DNA of 64,000 nt from Acanthochromis polyacanthus (GCF_021347895.1 NC_067113.1:4570251-4634250), one strand, 5' to 3'; positions 42,219 to 59,226 are shown, numbered from the stretch's first letter. A program made the numbers and translations. The notes: generated from the sequence alone by a model not told the origin.

Positions 42219-42940
42219 TGTGGCCCAAAAATTACTTCCAGTGTGGTTTCTACCCTTTGACACTCAAATCAGATGATGGTCAAAAATGAGCTGGGACCTA
42301 CGGCCTTCTTCTTCTGGTGAAATATGTGGCAGACTGAACGCACTGCCCTCCACTGGACATTAATACAATTACACTGACAGCTCAGTTGTTTTGGAGGCTG
42401 GTACGGTGGAGAAACCGTAACGTCTACGGGAGAAACTCGTTTCCCTTTCTTGTTGCTTCACAGTGTTCCATGTTGAGTGTTGATCTCAGTGAATAATATG
42501 TGAAATTTTGAAAGCTCTACCACAGGAGGCTTTTTCCTGTGTGATAGTGTTTTATGGTTTTCTGCCCTTTCACAGAGTCATTGACCATCTCCATGATTCA
42601 GTCTCAGCATGGTTATTGCCACATTATTCTTCCTGCTAATTTTTGTATTTGACCAAATGTGTTTCAGTGTTGGCTGTGCTGAAAAATTAAACACTCCTTC
42701 TACTTCTTCATTTTTTTTAGTATAAACTCCCAGTCCTGATTATTCTGTTATTGAATTTTACAGAACTTATTAGTCTTGCTCCTTTAATTTGCTTTCAAGG
42801 AAAACTCAGAGCTTCCTGTTATTGCTTTGATATTGACAACGGATGGGGCTCTCCTGCAAATGTCCACTTAGACCAGTCTCACTTCTCCTGATGGAAATGA
42901 AATTTTCAATGAAAATCTAGGCAAACCGACCATTAAAACA
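42219..42940 (-). promoter_or_regulatory. jkamp 5' untranslated region and promoter side
   Basis: Upstream of the jkamp ATG there is no TATA box. The exon 1 donor is GTGAGT. In human a head-to-head partner, L3HYPDH, starts here; no part of it was seen on the plus strand. Confidence 0.35.
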
Positions 42941-42946
42941 CATATA

Positions 42947-43804
42947 CACTGCAAAAACCTCAAAATCTTACCAAGTCTATTTGTCTTATTTTTAGTCAAA
43001 ATGTCTCCTCCCACTTGATTTAAGATAAATTCACTTAACAAGTGACATTTCAGCAAGATGGAGGGACTTGTTATATGACAATGCATCTTAAATATCTTGT
43101 TAAGTCAAACAATCGTGAAAATATCTTGTTTTAACCCTCGTGTCGTCCTGCGGGTCAAATTGACCTGTTTTAAAATTTAAAAATGTGGCAAAAAATATAA
43201 ATTTTCACAGTGAAAACTTCCACATTTTCAAAATTTTTTGGGAAATTTTTGAATATTTTTTGGTGGAAAAACAGAAATGTTAAAAAAAGTGTTGATTTTT
43301 TTTCCCAAATGAGAAAGTACTAGAACTTTAGATATTTTTAAGATTTTTTTTGGAAGACTTTTGTTCATTTTTTTTTGAAAATATTTACAATTTTTAGATT
43401 TTTTAAATTTTTAAATTTTTTATTTCTTGCTAAATTTGGGGATTTTTTTAAAAATAAAACTTTTAAGGAATTTTCTTCCTGATGATTTGGGGAATTTTTT
43501 ACTGAATTTTTGGATTTTTTTTCAGACAAGGCAACAATGTATTTTGATGCCGTAAATGAGAACAAAAGGAGGGTTAAGACACCTAAGCTTGACAATCCTG
43601 GTAAAAATACAGCTTAAATAAGTTTTCCCAGCTAATTTTAAGATCTCAATATTCTAAATATCATCTCTTATTTCAAGAAATCTTACCAAGCCATTTTTCA
43701 CTTGTTCTAGTGGCAGAATTATTATTATTTTTACTTATTTCAAGGTAAAAGTTCTTTGAAATAAGCTTCTTTTTCTTGTTTTGAGAGGGGCAGTCTTTCC
43801 AGTG
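42947..43804. mobile_element. hAT-like MITE, interrupted by a TTAA MITE
   Basis: Left end CACTGCAAAAACC and right end GTCTTTCCAGTG are imperfect inverse repeats. Phrases such as 'aaatcttaccaag' and 'tcacttaacaagtgacattt' belong to an abundant fish non-autonomous hAT-like family. No matching 8-bp duplication remains. Confidence 0.6.
43135..43573. mobile_element. AT-rich TTAA-type MITE, copy 2
   Basis: Bounded by TTAA at 43131-43134 and 43574-43577. It starts CCCTCGTGTCGTCCTGCGGG and ends in 'aggaggg'. It shares its terminal and sub-terminal text with copy 1 (15269-15651). It is inserted inside the hAT-like MITE, so it is the younger of the two. Confidence 0.75.
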
Positions 43805-44596
43805 TAACTGTTCTGCACCATCTTGCAGTGTATCTCATCTTTTAAACAGATGCACCACAAAATTAAAGAAGAGGGAAGCAGAATTTCTCTTGATGCAAGG
43901 AAAGGCTTAAGATCACAACTAATGGAAATTTGCAGTTTCTACTAGTTTAAAATTTTTTAACTTTGGTTCGAACTTTGTTAATTGGAAATGTGTTATGTAT
44001 GTTCCCAACCAGGTCACAATCATCTCTTAAATGAGGACTATGACTTTGCCAGATGTTTATAATGTGTTCTTAACTCTTGTTAGTCAGATAAGAGCATATG
44101 ACAATTCAAATTCTTAACAGAGCCTAATCAATCTGTTTTTACAGACAATATGACATTCTTTATTGCTTGCCCCAGCTCCTCCATTCCACCCCTACATCTG
44201 CTCCTTGAGAGATTTGGGAACTTTTCAGCTTGTAAAACATGAGTGAGCATGTACAGGATTTTTACAAACTCCTCCTTTTAAGATAGTGAAAAATGAATTC
44301 AAGTCAGACGCAGTTATCTTTAAAATGTAATTGAAAATATAAGGTTCAGTGATTGAAGAATAAAAATGATTTCTGCTTATTTCACTGTGGGTCATGTCTA
44401 TGATCGAATGAGGACTTTCCTAGATTTTTGATTATATTTAAGCATAGCCCTGTATTATATCCCATTGTGAATTTCCCTGACAAGAGATCAATAAATTGTA
44501 TCTTTCTACTTTTAATTATTATGACAGGTAAGCCGAGTCAAGTTATTAAACCCTTGCAGCCAACTCCAACTATCAGTAAGCTACAGGTCAGTTGGC

Positions 44597-44658
44597 AAAA
44601 AAGAAGAAGAAGAAGAAGAAGAAGAAGAAGAAGAAGGAGAAGAAGAAGAAGAAGAAAA
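44597..44658. repeat. (AAG)n microsatellite
   Basis: A tract of about 20 AAG/GAA units with one imperfect unit. It makes a spurious poly-arginine frame on the plus strand. Confidence 0.95.
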
Positions 44659-44973
44659 CAGCATTGGCTGCATCTCAGGCTGTTTGTTCATAATGCTTTC
44701 TGGTCGATATGTTCAGTATTATGTGATCTTAACTCATGCTTAGAGGCCTGTAAAACATTTCCATGTCATTTTGCTTAAACCCCATTGTGGTCACTCTCAT
44801 AGTGTGCAGTGGTGTCCAGATGTTAGTCTGGTGGCACACCAAGGCTTTCCTGTGGGAATCACCATACTAATCAAATCAGAGTTTAAAAGTAAAATATCCC
44901 TTCCATAATTATCTTATGAACCTTAAAATGTAATTTTACAGGGACTTTACAGTACATGCACAATCTAACGACA

Positions 44974-44987
44974 GTTACCATGGCAAC
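44974..44987. promoter_or_regulatory. X-box-like RFX site upstream of gpr135
   Basis: GTTACCATGGCAAC matches the near-palindromic X-box GTTGCCATGGCAAC at 13 of 14 bases. It sits in a short, relatively CpG-rich stretch (44990-45330) about 1.15 kb upstream of the gpr135 ATG. A CRE-like ACGTCACG follows at 44996-45004. It may mark the gpr135 promoter. Confidence 0.5.
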
Positions 44988-46122
44988 CTTAGGAAACGTC
45001 ACGCGAAACTGTAAGCACGTTCAGACAGGAGGCGGAGCTTCAGAGAAGGAGATCGTAGTGGAAACAGACAGACACAGAGATGCGAGTACATGGGTTCGTC
45101 CAAATCTCGTTCACACCAGGGATTCGGGCAGCAGCTCTCGTCCTGTTCCAAGGCTGTGGTTCGGAGAGAAGGACGAGCAGAGAACAGAAGAGAAGGAACA
45201 AATCCGCTGGTCTCCGGTGACGTGTTTCCTCCAGCAGCAAAGCACAGCCGAAGAAAAACAAGCGACTTGACATCCAAAGGATTCCACAGGCCAACATCTG
45301 AACGGCACATGTACAATACTGATACACGGAGGTGAGAATACGGATGTGGTGCTTCTAGAATCACTCAAAGGAAAGGGCTGATTGGGCTGAACACGAATGG
45401 AAACAAATGACTGATGGGCATGTTTGTGTGGAGGACAGATTGTGGGAAAATTACCAAAGTCTAAGGTAATACGTGAAAGAGAACGGATAAATAAATGTTT
45501 CACAAACCAATAACATGCAGTTTAAAAAAAAAGTTAATATGGATAGTGCCCAAAGAACAAATGGATTGAAAGCCTTGACCTGTTTTTCAAATATTCAGTT
45601 TATTGATGTTATGATGAAGAGTTTTGTGACCATTGTTGTATTCCCCAATCAGCTGCAATTGCTAGCTAATAATGGAAAAAGATGTGTTGTTTTTTATTTT
45701 ATTTATTTTTTTATTTTTTTGCAGATTGCACTGTGGGGTTTCTGACACAAAATATTGTTGATGGTCTTTGATATTTAAATAACTCTATCTACTGTACAAT
45801 TCTACTAAATATCTTTTATCTATATCAAGCAATGCAGTAGCACTTAAGTATGTGGAAAATATTAGTGGTTAGTTTAAGTTTATTAAACAGAACGAATAAG
45901 CACAGCACGTATTTTGGCCAAATATACCATAAACTCTGAAAAGCATATATGCAAGTACAAATAGAGTTAGATGAACTAAAAACAACAACACATAAACTAC
46001 AAATGGATGAGTTATCAGGAACTACGTTTGAATTCAGCAATGCACCATGGACTGACTCTAATCTGAATGTGTGTGTGTGACATGAGGGATGAGTTTTTTT
46101 GTCTTGTTTTTGTGCTTCATCA

Positions 46123-50930
<4,808 letters not shown>

Positions 50931-51163
50931 GATTCTATATTCTTGACCACCTAATGATTGTTTTTGTCTCATCTGTGTTAGTGGTGTGAATCGAGATTGT
51001 GAAAATACCTAGTAGTGCTTATTTCTCCTTAGTTCATAGACTCTCAGAATGTTTATGATAGCAGATTTTATTTCAGGAATTAGGCAGGTCCTTTGAGTTG
51101 TTGATATTAATTCATGTTAAATTGCAGAACTATTTGGATATATGAGAATTCACAAGTTATCAC

Positions 51164-51169
51164 AATAAA
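51164..51169 (+). terminator. Candidate gpr135 polyadenylation signal
   Basis: AATAAA 234 bases downstream of the gpr135 stop codon, the first canonical hexamer on the plus strand that I noticed after the gene. Confidence 0.5.
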
Positions 51170-51719
51170 TATTTTATTTAAACACCTTTGTACAACAGTT
51201 ACAGACAGATAAATTACATTTCTTCCTGATTTTGGAAGACACCTTTCAATCCATGGGACAGTTTGAAGAATCCCTGGAACTCCATCAGCAATATAGAAGC
51301 AGTGGGCAGAACATTTATGTAGGAAATGGAGCTTTTTCTTGTGCTAGAAAGTCTTTTGTCAGATATTATTTCACACAAACACAGCATATGTGAAGAACTA
51401 ATAAAAATGATGTTTCCGTAATCCTACATGTGCCATTCTTAAAGCATATATGTAAAGTCCATATCATTTTCACAATCCTCGCTAGAAAAGTGCATCTATT
51501 GGTAAAATGCTTCAAACTATCTAATGTTACATTTACCTATCCCAATATCAGTCTAGTCATTATTCTGTGTTCATGAGAATAATGACTAACTAAACTAATG
51601 ACCTCTCAAGTGAGACTAATGACATCAGAAAACAAAGAAAAACTATAAGATACAACACGTGATGTAGTTTAGACCAGGAAGTGGCACAAAGAATTCATGG
51701 TGCAAAAAAAGGTGATGTT

Positions 51720-52010
51720 ATACAACCCCTGGCAAAAATTATGGAATCACCAGTCTTGGAGGATGTCCATTCAGTTGTTTAATTTTGTAGAATAAAGCAG
51801 ATCACAAACTTGCCACAAAACTGAAGTCATTTAAAATGGCAACTTTCTAGCTTTAAGAAACACCAGAAGAAATCGAGGGAAAAAAACGTGGTAGTCAATA
51901 ACTATTGTTTTTTTTAGAGCAAGCAGAAAATCTACAAAGTGTGGTGTCCTTTTCTGGATTTCTTTGAGAGACCCTCGACTACTGTCACCGAGTAGCTGAG
52001 TAGCCCCCCC
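51720..52010. mobile_element. Tc1-type terminal fragment
   Basis: Begins 'acaacccctggcaaaaatta' and continues 'tggaatcacc', the terminal repeat of a Tc1-like family abundant in fish. Only one end is present; a C-rich run follows near 52005-52020. Confidence 0.55.
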
Positions 52011-52611
52011 CCCCACCCCCACTCCGGCCTTTTTTTATTGTTTTTTTAATTGTTTTTGATTTATTTGATTAATTTTTGTTATTTCTGCTTCTTATTTTTC
52101 TGCTGTATTTTTGCATTTTGTATTATTATTATCATTATTATTTATTTTTGGTGTTGTTGTTATTGGTAGCAGACCGCCTACTACCTGTTTACGTTTATAG
52201 GGGAAAAAATGGAAAAATTTGGAAACTGTTTGTATAATTTGTACTGTTCATTATAGTGTTACTTTGATTAATAAAAGTACCTTGGAAAGAAGAGTAGAAA
52301 TTATACTAGTTGATCAGGAAAGAAATCTGTGATGTAGCAAACAGCAACAGCCACATAAACTAACATCCATCCATCCATCCATCCATCATCTATACATTAC
52401 ATCTATCCCAGTTGGCTTACGGTGAAGGCAGGGGGCATCCCAGACAGGTCACCAGTCTATCACAGGGCTGCACACAGAGACAAATAATCACACTCACATT
52501 CACACCAATGGATAATTTAAAGTTGCCAATTAACCTCAACATGTTTTTGGACTGTAGGAGAAAGCCTGAGCACCTGAAAAAAAACAATGCATGCACAAGG
52601 AAAACATTTAA

Positions 52612-53437
52612 AGGGGAACTTCGTTTTTTTTTTTCAACCTGGGGTCTGTTTTCATATGTCATTTCATACATGTGAGTGATGGAGAAATGAATTTTCGACA
52701 TAGCTCCAGTATTTAGCCATGCAGACAGCTTAGCAGCTCAGCTAGTGAATAGTATGGGGCAACTTGCCCCCCCGCATCAAAGTCCGCTCTAACGTGTTTT
52801 TTTTCCTCACACTAACCAGCTTGGATAGTCTCAACGAGTGTCCCACAACATACTAGAGATGAGAAGTGAACGGATTACCGAAGTTTTTACGTCAAAGTGT
52901 AGCGCACCATTCTGTTACCACAACTCAGAAATGCGCACTGACGACCCATTAGTTTTACCAGGTTTAGAAAAAACTAACTGTTCTGTAATCTGACACAATA
53001 TCGCTCCACTCGTCTCTCTTCACCTGAGGCAAACAGCTGTTTCCCCTACCGGTGTTTTGGCGCGAGCTATCGCGCGATTTCGGAATGAGATTTGCTTTCT
53101 AGCATCCTGAGATTTGGATATAGACCACAACAAATAGCGATCGCCAAGTAATGTGGAGGTTTTCGTTCACTTCTCATCTCTAGTATGTTGTGGGACACTC
53201 ATTGAGACTATCTGAGCCGGTCAGTGTGGGGAAAAAAAGCACGTTAGGGTGGACTTTGATGCGGGGGGGGGTTGGCAAGTTGCCCCACTTTTCGCTAGCT
53301 GAGCTGCTAGCTGAGCTGCTAAGCTGCCTGCCTGGCTAAATACTGGAGCTATGTCGAAAATTCATTTCTCCATCACTGACATGTATGAAATTACATATGG
53401 AAACAGACCCCAGGTTGAAAAAAAACAAAGTTCCCCT
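52612..53437. mobile_element. TTAA-flanked foldback MITE, copy 2
   Basis: Flanked by TTAA at 52608-52611 and 53438-53441. It has the same arms as copy 1 (33464-33931) but keeps more of the centre, 'caacgagtgtcccacaacat' and its inverse. It is interrupted at the centre by the element at 52856-53180. Confidence 0.8.
52856..53180. mobile_element. Small TA-flanked MITE nested in the foldback MITE
   Basis: 325 bp, with 17-bp inverted ends GAGATGAGAAGTGAACG, flanked by TA (52854-52855 and 53181-53182). This fits a Tc1/mariner-like or other TA-targeting element. It has no coding capacity and some CpG-rich text. Confidence 0.7.
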
Positions 53438-53550
53438 TTAAGCTCCATGCAAATGGATCCTGGGATGGCGAGAACACAAACCAACAAACCAGGGAACTTC
53501 AAGCTGCAAGACAAAAATGTTAACCACTGAGCTACTGTGCAGCCCCTATG

Positions 53551-54827
53551 TTTCTTTTCTTTCTTTTTCTTTTTCTTTTTTTAGAAAATTAAAGCAGATA
53601 ACAATAGAGGAGGAGAAGAAGTGTTTTTGGAAGTGTGTTTATTTGAAGCCAAAAGACAGGACTCTCTCTTCATTACAAAATCTGGGTTCTGTGAGTGTCT
53701 TCAGCTGTTGACTATCTGGTTACAGTAGCAAAAAAATGTATAACATACTTTTTTTTTTTTTTTTTTTAGTCCAAACCGAACGCTTATAGGTGCTGCAGTG
53801 AAGAGGACTGAGGTGCCAAATTTCACTATTGTCCCGTCTCTTGTCAGTACTTGTCATGTAGTGGAGTCCTTAACTTACTAATAACATCCCAATATGTTGT
53901 TGGCAATTTCTCTGAAAAATATTAGTCTTAGTCATTTTGTTAAGGGAAAAGGGACAAATTCAGTATATTTACAATCGCCTGATTTCACTTTGCCTTTATA
54001 ACCTGAACAAGGCTCTCAGTGCAGCAACTTGCAATGTAAGAGTCATCTATCAGTCAGGCACATGTATTCATAAGACCAAACGAATCATTTTTATGGAGCA
54101 GTATTAGAGAAAATTAAAATAGGAAATAAATTGCTACTTATACGGTGAAAAACAAGAGTAAAACATTTTATAACTGCCTCTGAATTTTGTCTTTTCTTTC
54201 CTAGTCACAAGTGCAACATTACACAAGCATTTTTATGCAAATTACATGCAAGGTACATAAAGTAAGTTACATATTTGGGTAAGGATATTTTGTGACAGTT
54301 TTTGTTCATTGGCCAAATGTTTTTATTTTATTTGTACACAATGACATCCTGTATACAAAAATAAAGAAATAAATGCATTAATAAATGGTTTCCATATTTG
54401 TGATGTCAATCAGAAGCAGTAGACTGGACCTAATATTAAAATAACAGCAAGCATTCCAAGCAAAGGAGCATTTTGTTGGTTTGTTTGTTTTACATGGAGC
54501 CTTGATCAGCAGGATAGCTGCTGTCCTGGGCTATGGAAGCTGTTTCATCAGTTCACATCCTGTAACTAAAGGTCATTTTTCTTTGAAGACTCTACTGTAG
54601 AGCATTATTTTAAGGCAAACACAACCAGGACAGGAGATCTGACAGAGTATAGAAGGGGCAGCATGTGGAATAATGTCACTGTAAAATTCTGCATAGCAAA
54701 GTTAAAAATGTATTGACGACTGGACATTTGACTCCTTAAGAATGGTCTGTACATTCTAGTGCAAAATCAAACACATTCTGAAGAACGCATAGTGCTGACA
54801 CTAATTTAACCAGGATTCATGGGTGTC
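53551..54827. other. Nothing recognised
   Basis: Includes a poly-T run near 53750-53768. No conserved frames or terminal repeats were seen. Confidence 0.4.
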
Positions 54828-55305
54828 ATCCCAGATAGCAAACTATGGGTGAATCAATGTTGAATCTATGTTGAGACCTAACGTCGAAATTATACAGAAA
54901 GCGCAAGGTTGATAAAATGTTGAGTCAACGTTTGCTTACATAGATTACATGTTTGCAAACATAGATTCAACATTAATTAAACATTGACCTGTCAAACATT
55001 TTAATTAAACCAAAATACAATGTAGATTCAATGGCATCTTTTAAACACAAACTTCAATGTTGACAAAATGTTGTTGAATCAACGTTGATCCAACCATCAG
55101 TCTTCAACCGTAACCACAATTCAACCTTCTTAACCCTAATTCAACATTGATTTAACATCTTTTGCTGTCTGGGTAAAGTGTGATTTATGGTTGAAAAGCA
55201 AACGTTGACTCAACATTTTATCAACCTTGCGCTTTCTGTATAATTTCGACGTTAGGTCTCAACATAGATTCAACATTGATTCACCCATAGTTTGCTATCT
55301 GGGAT
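54828..55305. mobile_element. Element with 109-bp perfect inverted repeats
   Basis: The arms 54828-54936 and 55197-55305 are exact inverse complements over 109 bases, starting ATCCCAGATAGCAAAC. The 260-bp centre contains repeated 'caacattgattc'-like motifs and an internal 'ttttgctgtctggg' near 55159-55172 that resembles the outer end. It is a non-coding foldback element. The superfamily is not assigned. Confidence 0.8.
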
Positions 55306-56130
55306 TGCTTTCTAAGTTTTCTGACAGTACTTCTCTTTGACTCTTTCCTTCTCATTCCTGTCACTGAATTTGAAAGAGTAAATTTGAAACTCAGTAGTAA
55401 ACTTAGGGTTTATTATTATTTTCTTATATACATTCATTTATCTTTTACTTATACACTCTCCTGTAAAAGAAATAAGCTTTATGTTAACCTAATTAAATCA
55501 GTCATTTGACCTTCTGATCCTTCTAAAAATATTGAAACACAAAGGTGACAAATTTGAATTCAACAAATATTTCAATAAATTACATATTTTTCTGTGAACA
55601 AACTAAGTAAAGTATTATTTTGAAAGAATATATTTTTAAATGTACTCTGAATAAATACACACCAGCCTCTAATATCAGTTTGCTGGATTATTAAACCACT
55701 TATCCAGTCCAAATTCCTTTTCTTGCACTGTTCTTGTTCCACAGGGCTCAAGAGGCAGCCAGTTGTGACTGGCTGATGAGACTGATTAGAAAATGTTGTC
55801 CCCACCAGAAATTTACGATGTTTCTCCAGCAATAAACCCTGGATTATTCTGAACATAAAGGCTCATCTTAAGGAGAAAAGATGAGCCTTTATGTTCATGG
55901 AACAAAGAGGAGCTGAATGTTTTACAGAGGGAGCTGAGTGCAGGAGAAGGGATGAGGAAAAAAAGCTGCAGGAGGAAGATGGAGGAGCAGCTGCAGCAGA
56001 ACGTCCTGCCTTTCCCTGCCTTCCTGCAAACATTCTGGCACTCACCTGTGGAAGAGGGTATTTGGGTCCTGCCTGCTTCAGTCCTGTATTCACTGCCTGC
56101 CCTTAGATCCCCCTGCCTCTTGCTCTAGAG
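55306..56130. other. Nothing recognised apart from a hairpin
   Basis: A perfect 20-bp hairpin lies at 55850-55897. The plus-strand frame at 55891-56106 has no recognisable family. Confidence 0.4.
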
Positions 56131-56477
56131 GATTGGCCCCCACATGGCCATTTTCTGGACCGCCACTGCCGCTTTCTGCTGCTCACCTACCCCAGCGCCG
56201 ATTCACAGGAGCGTATCCTGCCCAGTCCATTAGTTTTATCTAATTTATTCCTCTTATTCTGCCTTACAATCCATTGATGGATTAAGGAGACCCTAAATAT
56301 CAGGAAGCCAGCGAGCAGTTCCATGACTGGGACCAGGGGGGCCTTCACCCTTTCTCACATACCTGGGACTCTATCCTCCAGAGACCATCGGGTGGCGTGC
56401 CAGATCTGTCAGACCACCTGATAAGAAGGACACGGTAGATGCTCTGAGGAAGACTGCAGATGTAGTCGAAACATAGA

Positions 56478-56620
56478 TCGATCGATCGATAGATAGATGG
56501 ATAGATACTTTATTAATCCCAAGGGAAATTTAAGTGTTCAGCTGCTTACATACAACATAAAATGACAAAAAAGGCAGGTTAGTAACATCGACAGTAAAGT
56601 TTAGTATATAAATTTTTCTA
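56478..56620. repeat. GATA/GATC tract with LINE-type 3' end
   Basis: GATC and GATA units, then 'actttattaatcccaaggga', a phrase found at the ends of dispersed fish repeats. Confidence 0.5.
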
Positions 56621-57129
56621 ATTTAAGATCTATAGGGTGCTAAGTGAAATTAAAAATTCAATATACAGTATATGCACATTTCAAGGCACGAAAAAAAAAG
56701 GTAAGGTAAAAAAATTCCTTTCCTTACTTGATTGTCGGTTAAAAAGTAACACTATTCTAAAGTAAGATGACAAAATGACTATAATTCTACTATTTAATCA
56801 GTATTAGCTTTATAGTGCTTATGTTTAGCTTGGCCTCCATAGGTTCCATAGCATTAGCATTTCCAGGTCTTTGTCTTGTACTACCCTGTTGGGTAGGTTA
56901 TTCCCCCAGCTCCCTCCAGAGGTCACTGTAGTTTCTTGTTTGCATTTTCTTCCATAGCCTAAGTCAGTCTTTTGTCTTTCAGTCTCCTTAGGTGGATCCC
57001 TTCCCCATCATCATTCCCCATATTTTATACAGACTACACATCCGTTCTGTGATTGTGCTTTGTGTATTAAACTCCTTTTTACTTAAATCTGTTCTACTTT
57101 GTGTTTCCTGTCTGTGCTTAGGTCTCATT

Positions 57130-57350
57130 TCCTGTTACACCACCTCTGTCCTGGAAGCCCCTTGACCCAGTGGAGGTGGTGATAGACAGGAAGATGATGG
57201 CTGAGCAATCCTCTGTGTTGGAGAGCATGTCCCACTCTCTGCAGGAGACTTTACCAACTGGGCAGCTCCTTCAGTGACAGACTGCTTTACCCGTGGCATG
57301 TGATGAAGAGATGCCTCAGGTCCTTCCTTCTTGCTGGTGTCAGACTTTAA
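57130..57350 (+). mobile_element. Rex1/L2-type LINE fragment
   Basis: The plus strand encodes VVIDRKMMAEQSSVLESMSH and LQETLPTGQLL, decayed text of the LINE ORF2 C-terminal region, related to the segment at 24.3 kb. Confidence 0.5.
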
Positions 57351-59226
57351 AACCAGCTGTTTTCCCAGTAGATGCACGTACACAGGAAAAAATGCCATAT
57401 TTTTTTTTACAATTTTTTTTGGTGCAGTATTTATTATATGCAAACCTGTGCCTTAAGATTCTGCACACTTAAAAAAATATTTTTTTTTGCATAAAAATCT
57501 ATGCAACATTACTTTTTTTTGAGGAGGAAGATTGATTAAAAGCCCAAAGACACTCTGCTCTGCCCACAATTAGCAGCTGCTGCCGTGTTTATCGGTGGCA
57601 CTGCCCAACAGCACTGGCTTCCATAAGTCGAGACAAACAAGTAGGTGCTAAAGTCATCTGAGCGACTTGTATTCCTGTCCACATCTGATCAACGTTACAT
57701 ATAAAGCAGTGGCCCATGTTGTTACAGCTGAAATGACTGTGTTTAACCTCTGGTGGTAAAACCCGTTCTTATGTTTTAAATTTGTTCTGTAGATCTCAGG
57801 TTACATTGCCTGACTTGGTGAGTGTTAACAGTGATGCAAAATGAGTTCTGTGAGCGTCCTAAAACATTTAACTGTTAGCTTTAAGTTTTCTGATCAATCA
57901 TAATGGATCGATGATGCTACTGCAGTCTTTTCAGCACACAGAAATTAAAGTAACTATACACCACAGAACACTTACCGATGACTGTGTTCTCTTAGTTCAA
58001 TCAATAAAACTGAATTCATTCACTTCTGTGAGTTCATATCACTGATCTTTGGTTCAGTATCAGACTCTGGGCTGTTTTTAGCAGCTTCTGTTCATTTCAC
58101 TGAGAAAAACATCTGTAGAAATGACTCGATCTCTTTCAGAAAAAGTAACATGACTGAGGTCTACTCACCATGACACGAGCATCACACTGACCCAGAGGTG
58201 AGTGATAGTTTCTGCTGCTATTTAGTGTAAAACTGTTTCTGTACAGATAAGCTGAGGGAACAGTGTATTGTCAGACAACTTTGTAGAGCTCATCTAATAG
58301 GAGCGTTTCTTTTCCCTTTTCCCTTGAACCTAAATTATGACATCAGAATAGAATAAAGGTTATCGTAAATGTGAGGCAATATAATGTTCTTTGGTCTCAT
58401 CCAGGAAAACAAACAGTGCCATAAGATTAAAAAACACTTGAAAAGACCATGCATATCATGGCAGTCTTGAATTTCTTGTAACTAATAACTCAAAATTTTC
58501 TAAGATGGAATTATTGAAACACGCGCATCTTCTGGAAATATGACAAAACCCTATATGGTCTAAAATGTAAATGTGCCTTGACCATTTTCACCTCAACTAT
58601 TCACTTTTGATAGCCGTCCACAAGCTTCAGACAAGCTTCTATTAATTCAGAGTTGTAGGAGTCATTGGAAACTCGAGACTGTCGGTCATGGCTTTGCTAA
58701 GAACCCCAGTGCAGAAATGAATTACAAGGAGACCAGAGAATCAGTGAAAAAATTTTATTAACTCCTCTGTACATTGATCGAGGATAAACAGACAAACCAA
58801 ACTAACCAGGGCAGTGAGCAAGAGAGGGTGAACAGGCAAGCTAACTTAGCAAAAGGCTGGATTAACAACAGGGAACTGAACACTGAAGTCCAAAATAACA
58901 AACCTCTCACAATGCTAGAGATATTTATTACACACAAGCTAAAAATTAGACATAGCTAGCTAAACATTTCACAGCAGCATAACACGATGAACTGCCAAAA
59001 CATAAACATGGCTGGTGAAAGAACACACAAATTGTTGTTTTTGTGCATACATGTATTGTGTGTACATGCTTATATAGCATGTATTCTATACAACCTTAAA
59101 CCATGAACTAGAATGTAGATTTAAGTGAAAATAACTCCACGTCTATAACAGTGTACTGAGGCATCCATGTGTTTCAGCAGAGTTGTAAAAGTCCCAGCGC
59201 GGTGGTGTTGTCCATAAAGTGTCATC
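57351..59226. other. daam1 3' flank, with a repeat-like part
   Basis: This should include the daam1 3' untranslated region reading leftwards. The part at 58640-58990 looks like a dispersed repeat. Nothing else was recognised. Confidence 0.4.

Larger units (their letters stand above)
52360..53550. repeat. Dispersed fish repeat with (CATC)n start, interrupted
   Basis: Starts with CATC units (52364-52387), then 'gacaggtcaccagtctatca' and 'tttttggactgtaggagaaa', phrases of a very common teleost repeat. It is split by the foldback MITE at 52612-53437 and resumes with 'gctccatgcaaatggatcct' to 'gagctactgtgcagcccc'. A related fragment occurs at 61655-61760. Confidence 0.7.

Noticed and set aside
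44428..44778. Plus-strand frame with an arginine run
   Set aside because: Translation of the (AAG)n tract; no splice context or conserved flanks.
44956..45270. Plus-strand frame MHNLTTVTMATLGNVTRN as gpr135 first exon
   Set aside because: It could be spliced in phase to an acceptor at 49594, but the exon at 46123-46238 joins in phase to the better acceptor at 49580 and gives a more coherent N-terminus.
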